Shown: piece after piece, positions 61,219 through 64,000 of the stretch | Position numbering within the stretch: the first letter of the stretch is position 1 | How the letters are laid out: every line of letters starts with the position of its first letter | Origin: Pseudomonas laurentiana | GTDB taxonomy: Bacteria; Pseudomonadota; Gammaproteobacteria; Pseudomonadales; Pseudomonadaceae | Direction: 5' to 3' | NCBI RefSeq assembly: GCF_014648275.1 | Contig: NZ_BMQU01000002.1 | Coordinates: 310,001 to 374,000, forward strand | DNA length: 64,000 nt | Made by a program: the position numbers and the translations under genes | Notes under the pieces: model-generated | What the model was told of the DNA's origin: nothing | The model's input: the letters and a program-made list of their open reading frames with translations, nothing else | Databases searched by the model: none

Positions 61219-62232
61219 TTGAGTTCATCGCACAGCCACTCCGGGCATGCCCACGACCATCACGATCACGATCATGACCACCCACCGACGTCCGGTGCAT
61301 TGCCTTGGCGGCGCATCGCCTTGGCGGCACTGCTGGTACTGTTCGCCGCCGCGTCCGCCTGCCTGGTGCAAGTACGCTCAGGCGAGGCCACAGTGATCAC
61401 CCGCTTCGGCAATCCGGCACGGGTGCTACTGGATCCTGGCCTAGCCTGGCGCCTGCCCGCGCCCTTCGAGTCGGCAATACCGGTTGATCTGCGCCTGCGT
61501 ACAACCTCCAGCGGCTTGCAAGATGTCGGTACGCGCGATGGCCTGCGCATCATCGTGCAGGCCTACGTTGCCTGGCAGGTACAAGCCGACCCGGAAAACA
61601 TCCAGCGTTTCATGCGGGCGGTACAGAACCAGCCCGACGAAGCTGCGCGACAAATCCGCACCTTCGTCGGCTCGGCATTGGAAACCAGCGCCAGCGGCTT
61701 CGATCTTGCCAGCCTGGTCAACACCGACGCCAACCAAGTGCATATTGCCGACTTTGAGGCACGCTTGCGTGGGCAAATCGAACAACAGTTGCTCAGCACC
61801 TACGGTGTACGCGTCTTGCAGGTGGGCATTGAGCGCCTGACGCTACCCTCGGTCACCCTGGGGGCCACGGTCGACCGCATGCGTGCCGAACGTGAAACCA
61901 TTGCCACTGAACGCACTGCCGAGGGCAAACACCTGGCCGCCGAAATTCGCTCTGCGGCTGAACGCGATGCGCGTATTTTGCAGGCCGATGCATCGGTACA
62001 GGCCGCCAGTATTGAAGCCCAATCGCGGGTCCAGGCCGCCGAGCTCTACGGTAAGGCCTACGCCAGCGCCCCCGAGTTGTACAACCTGCTGCGCTCGCTG
62101 GATACCTTGGGCACCCTGGTCAATGCCAACACGCGCTTGATCCTGCGCACCGACGCGGCGCCCTTCCGGACATTGGTCGAGGGGCCCGCGAACCTGGTAC
62201 CTCCCGGGCATAACGGCGGACAGCAACCGTGA
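61219..62232 (+). CDS. SPFH/HflC-like protein with histidine-rich N-terminus
   Basis: 337 residues. Residues 3-21 read like a metal sponge (SSHSHSGHAHDHHDHDHDH). A single helix at about 33-50 and an SPFH domain of the HflC type follow (VRSGEATVITRFGNPARVLLDPGLAWRLPAPF, TRDGLRIIVQAYVAWQV, GVRVLQVGIERLTLP). TTG at 61219 has AGGAG 8 bases upstream. It lies 21 bases after the large SPFH gene and its stop overlaps the next gene by GTGA. The His-rich stretch faces the cytoplasm if topology is N-in, as for single-helix HflC with a periplasmic SPFH cage, and could bind zinc, nickel or copper ions. Confidence 0.85.
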   Translation: MSSSHSHSGHAHDHHDHDHDHPPTSGALPWRRIALAALLVLFAAASACLVQVRSGEATVITRFGNPARVLLDPGLAWRLPAPFESAIPVDLRLRTTSSGLQDVGTRDGLRIIVQAYVAWQVQADPENIQRFMRAVQNQPDEAARQIRTFVGSALETSASGFDLASLVNTDANQVHIADFEARLRGQIEQQLLSTYGVRVLQVGIERLTLPSVTLGATVDRMRAERETIATERTAEGKHLAAEIRSAAERDARILQADASVQAASIEAQSRVQAAELYGKAYASAPELYNLLRSLDTLGTLVNANTRLILRTDAAPFRTLVEGPANLVPPGHNGGQQP

Positions 62233-63275
62233 ACCCTGAACGTAACGTATCCGCATCAGACAGCCCTTGGCTACAGGCCAGCCGCCTGGCCTTTATCGCC
62301 CTCTACGGGATTACCCTGGTGGCCGCACTTGGCTGGGCAATTTCCAACATTCGCCAGATTGGTCCTGAAAGCCGAGCGGTGGTACTGCGCTTGGGCGCAC
62401 TGACGCGGATAGAGAACGCGGGCCTGCTGTTGGCCTGGCCGCGGCCCTTGGAGCAAGTGGTACTGCTGCCATCAGCCGATCGCATCATCGAACGACGCGT
62501 CGAAACCTTGCTGCGTTCGGCGCAGGCACAAAAAGCCGAGCTTGGCGCTGGACCGCTCGGCGATGCACTGGCCGGCTCCGGTTATTTGCTGACCGGCGAC
62601 GCCGGGGTCGTCCAACTGGATGTGCGGTTGTTTTATAAAGTCACCGACCCCTACGCCTATGTCCTTCAGGGCGAACATGTTGCACCTGCGCTGGATCGCC
62701 TGGTAGCACGCAGTGCAGTGACCGTCTGTGCCTCACGCGACCTTGACACCATTCTGGTTGCACGCCCGGAACTGGTCGGTACTGACAACCAGCTTGCCGA
62801 ACGCCGCGAGCGCCTGCGCAGTGACCTGGTACAGGGCATCAACACACAGCTGGCCGCACTGGAGGCAACCGGCACCGGACTGGGCATACACATCGAGCGG
62901 GTCGATCTGCAATCGAGCCTGCCACGCGACGCCGTGAATGCCTTCAATGCCGTACTGACCGCCAGTCAGCAGGCGGAAAAGAACGTCGCCAGTGCACGCA
63001 ACGACGCCGCCAAGCAAATTCAAGCGGCAACGCAGGCGGCGGATCGCACCCTTCAGGTAGCCAAAGCCCAAGCCGGCGAACGTGTCGCCAGGGCCAACAC
63101 CGACACGGCAACCATCATCAGCCTGGCCCAAACACAGCGTACGCATACTGACCCTGGCTTGCTGCTGCGCCTCTATCGCGAACGTATCACGAAGATTCTT
63201 GCACAAGCCGGCTCGATTACCACCCTTGACCCCCATGACGATGCCCACCTTATCCTGCAGGGCACGCAACCATGA
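62229..63275 (+). CDS. Third SPFH/HflK-like protein
   Basis: 348 residues, N-terminal helix at about 17-38 then SPFH domain (IGPESRAVVLRLGALTRIENAGLLLAWPRPLE ... VVQLDVRLFYKVTDPYAYVLQ), and a coiled tail (SQQAEKNVASARNDAAKQIQAATQAADRT). Starts with GTG at 62229, overlapping the HflC-like stop, and its stop overlaps the P-type ATPase start by ATGA. Most similar in outline to HflK but without a His- or Gly-rich N-terminus. Three SPFH proteins in a row is unlike hflK-hflC, which has two. Confidence 0.85.
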   Translation: MNPERNVSASDSPWLQASRLAFIALYGITLVAALGWAISNIRQIGPESRAVVLRLGALTRIENAGLLLAWPRPLEQVVLLPSADRIIERRVETLLRSAQAQKAELGAGPLGDALAGSGYLLTGDAGVVQLDVRLFYKVTDPYAYVLQGEHVAPALDRLVARSAVTVCASRDLDTILVARPELVGTDNQLAERRERLRSDLVQGINTQLAALEATGTGLGIHIERVDLQSSLPRDAVNAFNAVLTASQQAEKNVASARNDAAKQIQAATQAADRTLQVAKAQAGERVARANTDTATIISLAQTQRTHTDPGLLLRLYRERITKILAQAGSITTLDPHDDAHLILQGTQP

Positions 63276-64000
63276 GTGAGCACACCGGGATGCCCCATAC
63301 CCACGATCAGCGCGGCCATGATCACGCGGCCCACTGCCACTCGCATGCGCATTTCACCACTGCACTGCTCAGCCAGGCTGAACAGCGCAGTGCCGCCCGA
63401 CAACTGAGTCTGGCAATGGTCGCCCTGGGCCTTCTCGGCCTTGGGCTACTATGGCGCGGGTTCGCGGCGCAGCAGGAAGGCGTCAGCCAACTGTTGTTCG
63501 GGGCCGCCTCGTTGCTCGTCGCACTCCCGGTGTTGAAAGCCGCCTGGGGCAGCCTGCGCCATCCAAGCCTGCACGGCATCACTGATCAACTTATCGCACT
63601 AGCCATGATTGGCGCATGGGCCAGTGGTGACCTGCTGACCGCAGCGCTGTTGCCGATCATCATGATATTCGGACATGTGCTTGAGGAGCGTAGCGTCATA
63701 GGCTCTCAAGAAGCCATCGAGGCGCTTGGGCGACTGACGCGCAGCCAGGCCAGGCTGATTGACGCCGACGGCGGCATACGCGAAGTGGACAACACTGAAC
63801 TGCGGTCCGGCGATCAAATTGAAGTGCGCGCCGGAGACCGCATACCCGCAGACGGCCGGGTGCTTGAAGGCCAGGCCAGCCTCGATACGGCGCCCATCAC
63901 CGGCGAGTCGGTACCGCTTGAGGCCAGTGCAGGCACCGAGGTGTTCGGCGGAGCAATCAACCTCGATGGATTGCTGCGTATCGAGGTCACCCGCATCGGC
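63272..64000 (+). CDS. P1B-type cation-transporting ATPase, N-terminal part (3' truncated by the window)
   Basis: 243 residues before the window ends. The N-terminus is histidine-rich (MPHTHDQRGHDHAAHCHSHAH) in place of an HMA domain. Helices at about 45-61, 70-90, 102-118 and 120-135 precede the actuator domain with the motif APITGESVP (residues about 217-225) and AGDRIPADGRVL. This is the ZntA/CadA/CopA superfamily; CPx, DKTGT and the metal-choosing helices lie outside the window. ATG 63272 overlaps the third SPFH gene by ATGA, so it is the fourth gene of the operon. Zinc, cobalt, nickel or copper cannot be told apart yet. Confidence 0.85.
   Translation, partial: MSEHTGMPHTHDQRGHDHAAHCHSHAHFTTALLSQAEQRSAARQLSLAMVALGLLGLGLLWRGFAAQQEGVSQLLFGAASLLVALPVLKAAWGSLRHPSLHGITDQLIALAMIGAWASGDLLTAALLPIIMIFGHVLEERSVIGSQEAIEALGRLTRSQARLIDADGGIREVDNTELRSGDQIEVRAGDRIPADGRVLEGQASLDTAPITGESVPLEASAGTEVFGGAINLDGLLRIEVTRIG

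Overview
The window looks like a chromosomal segment of a Pseudomonas of the putida/fluorescens type. The DNA is GC-rich and densely coded, with many ATGA-type overlaps. It carries a complete gallate (gal) pathway, an SfnR/SfnB sulfur-starvation block, a prokaryotic FAN1 nuclease and an orphan VgrG effector island. Names are assigned by reading translated sequences and motifs; no database search was possible.

Layout. 1-9.7 kb: 3'-truncated UvrD-type helicase (minus), pirin (plus), phosphoglucomutase pgm (minus), a FAN1 nuclease overlapping a RecB-nuclease/XPD-like helicase, an unassigned PP-loop protein and a histidine phosphatase. 9.7-13.4 kb: a three-gene flavin electron-transfer operon (DUF2271, PepSY-flavodoxin-FNR, ApbE) behind a perfect PmrA-type box. 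13.5-21.7 kb: MFS transporter, alkanesulfonate monooxygenase ssuD, sigma54 activator sfnR, and sfnB-metI-metQ-metN. sfnB has a textbook -24/-12 promoter and ssuD a weaker one, suggesting one sulfur-limitation regulon.

22-30 kb: the gallate cluster galT-galA-galP, divergent galR with two LysR-type HTH domains, and galB-galC-galD. Together these import gallate, cleave its ring and convert the product to pyruvate and oxaloacetate. 30-38.7 kb: two small proteins; then a Fur-like palindrome, ECF sigma factor, FecR anti-sigma factor, TonB receptor and MauG-like di-heme protein; then CopD-like and NnrS membrane proteins. 38.9-51.6 kb: an HD-GYP protein with a large insertion, a GNAT acetyltransferase, a T6SS island (vgrG, DUF4123 adaptor, two tandem immunity lipoproteins, class 3 lipase) and a MASE3-GGDEF-EAL protein.

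51.9-59 kb: a DUF1624-like membrane protein, a small unknown acidic protein, and a PhnCDE-type ABC transporter divergent from selD-mnmH, which suggests selenium oxyanion uptake. 59.2-64 kb: three SPFH (HflK/HflC-like) membrane proteins translationally coupled to a P1B-type ATPase that runs off the window. Two of these four proteins have histidine-rich N-termini, and this is the least explained system here. The best candidates for undescribed biology are the SPFH/P-type ATPase operon, the sigma/TonB/di-heme unit, the PP-loop protein and the nuclease-helicase/FAN1 pair. No rRNA, tRNA, CRISPR array or insertion sequence was seen.
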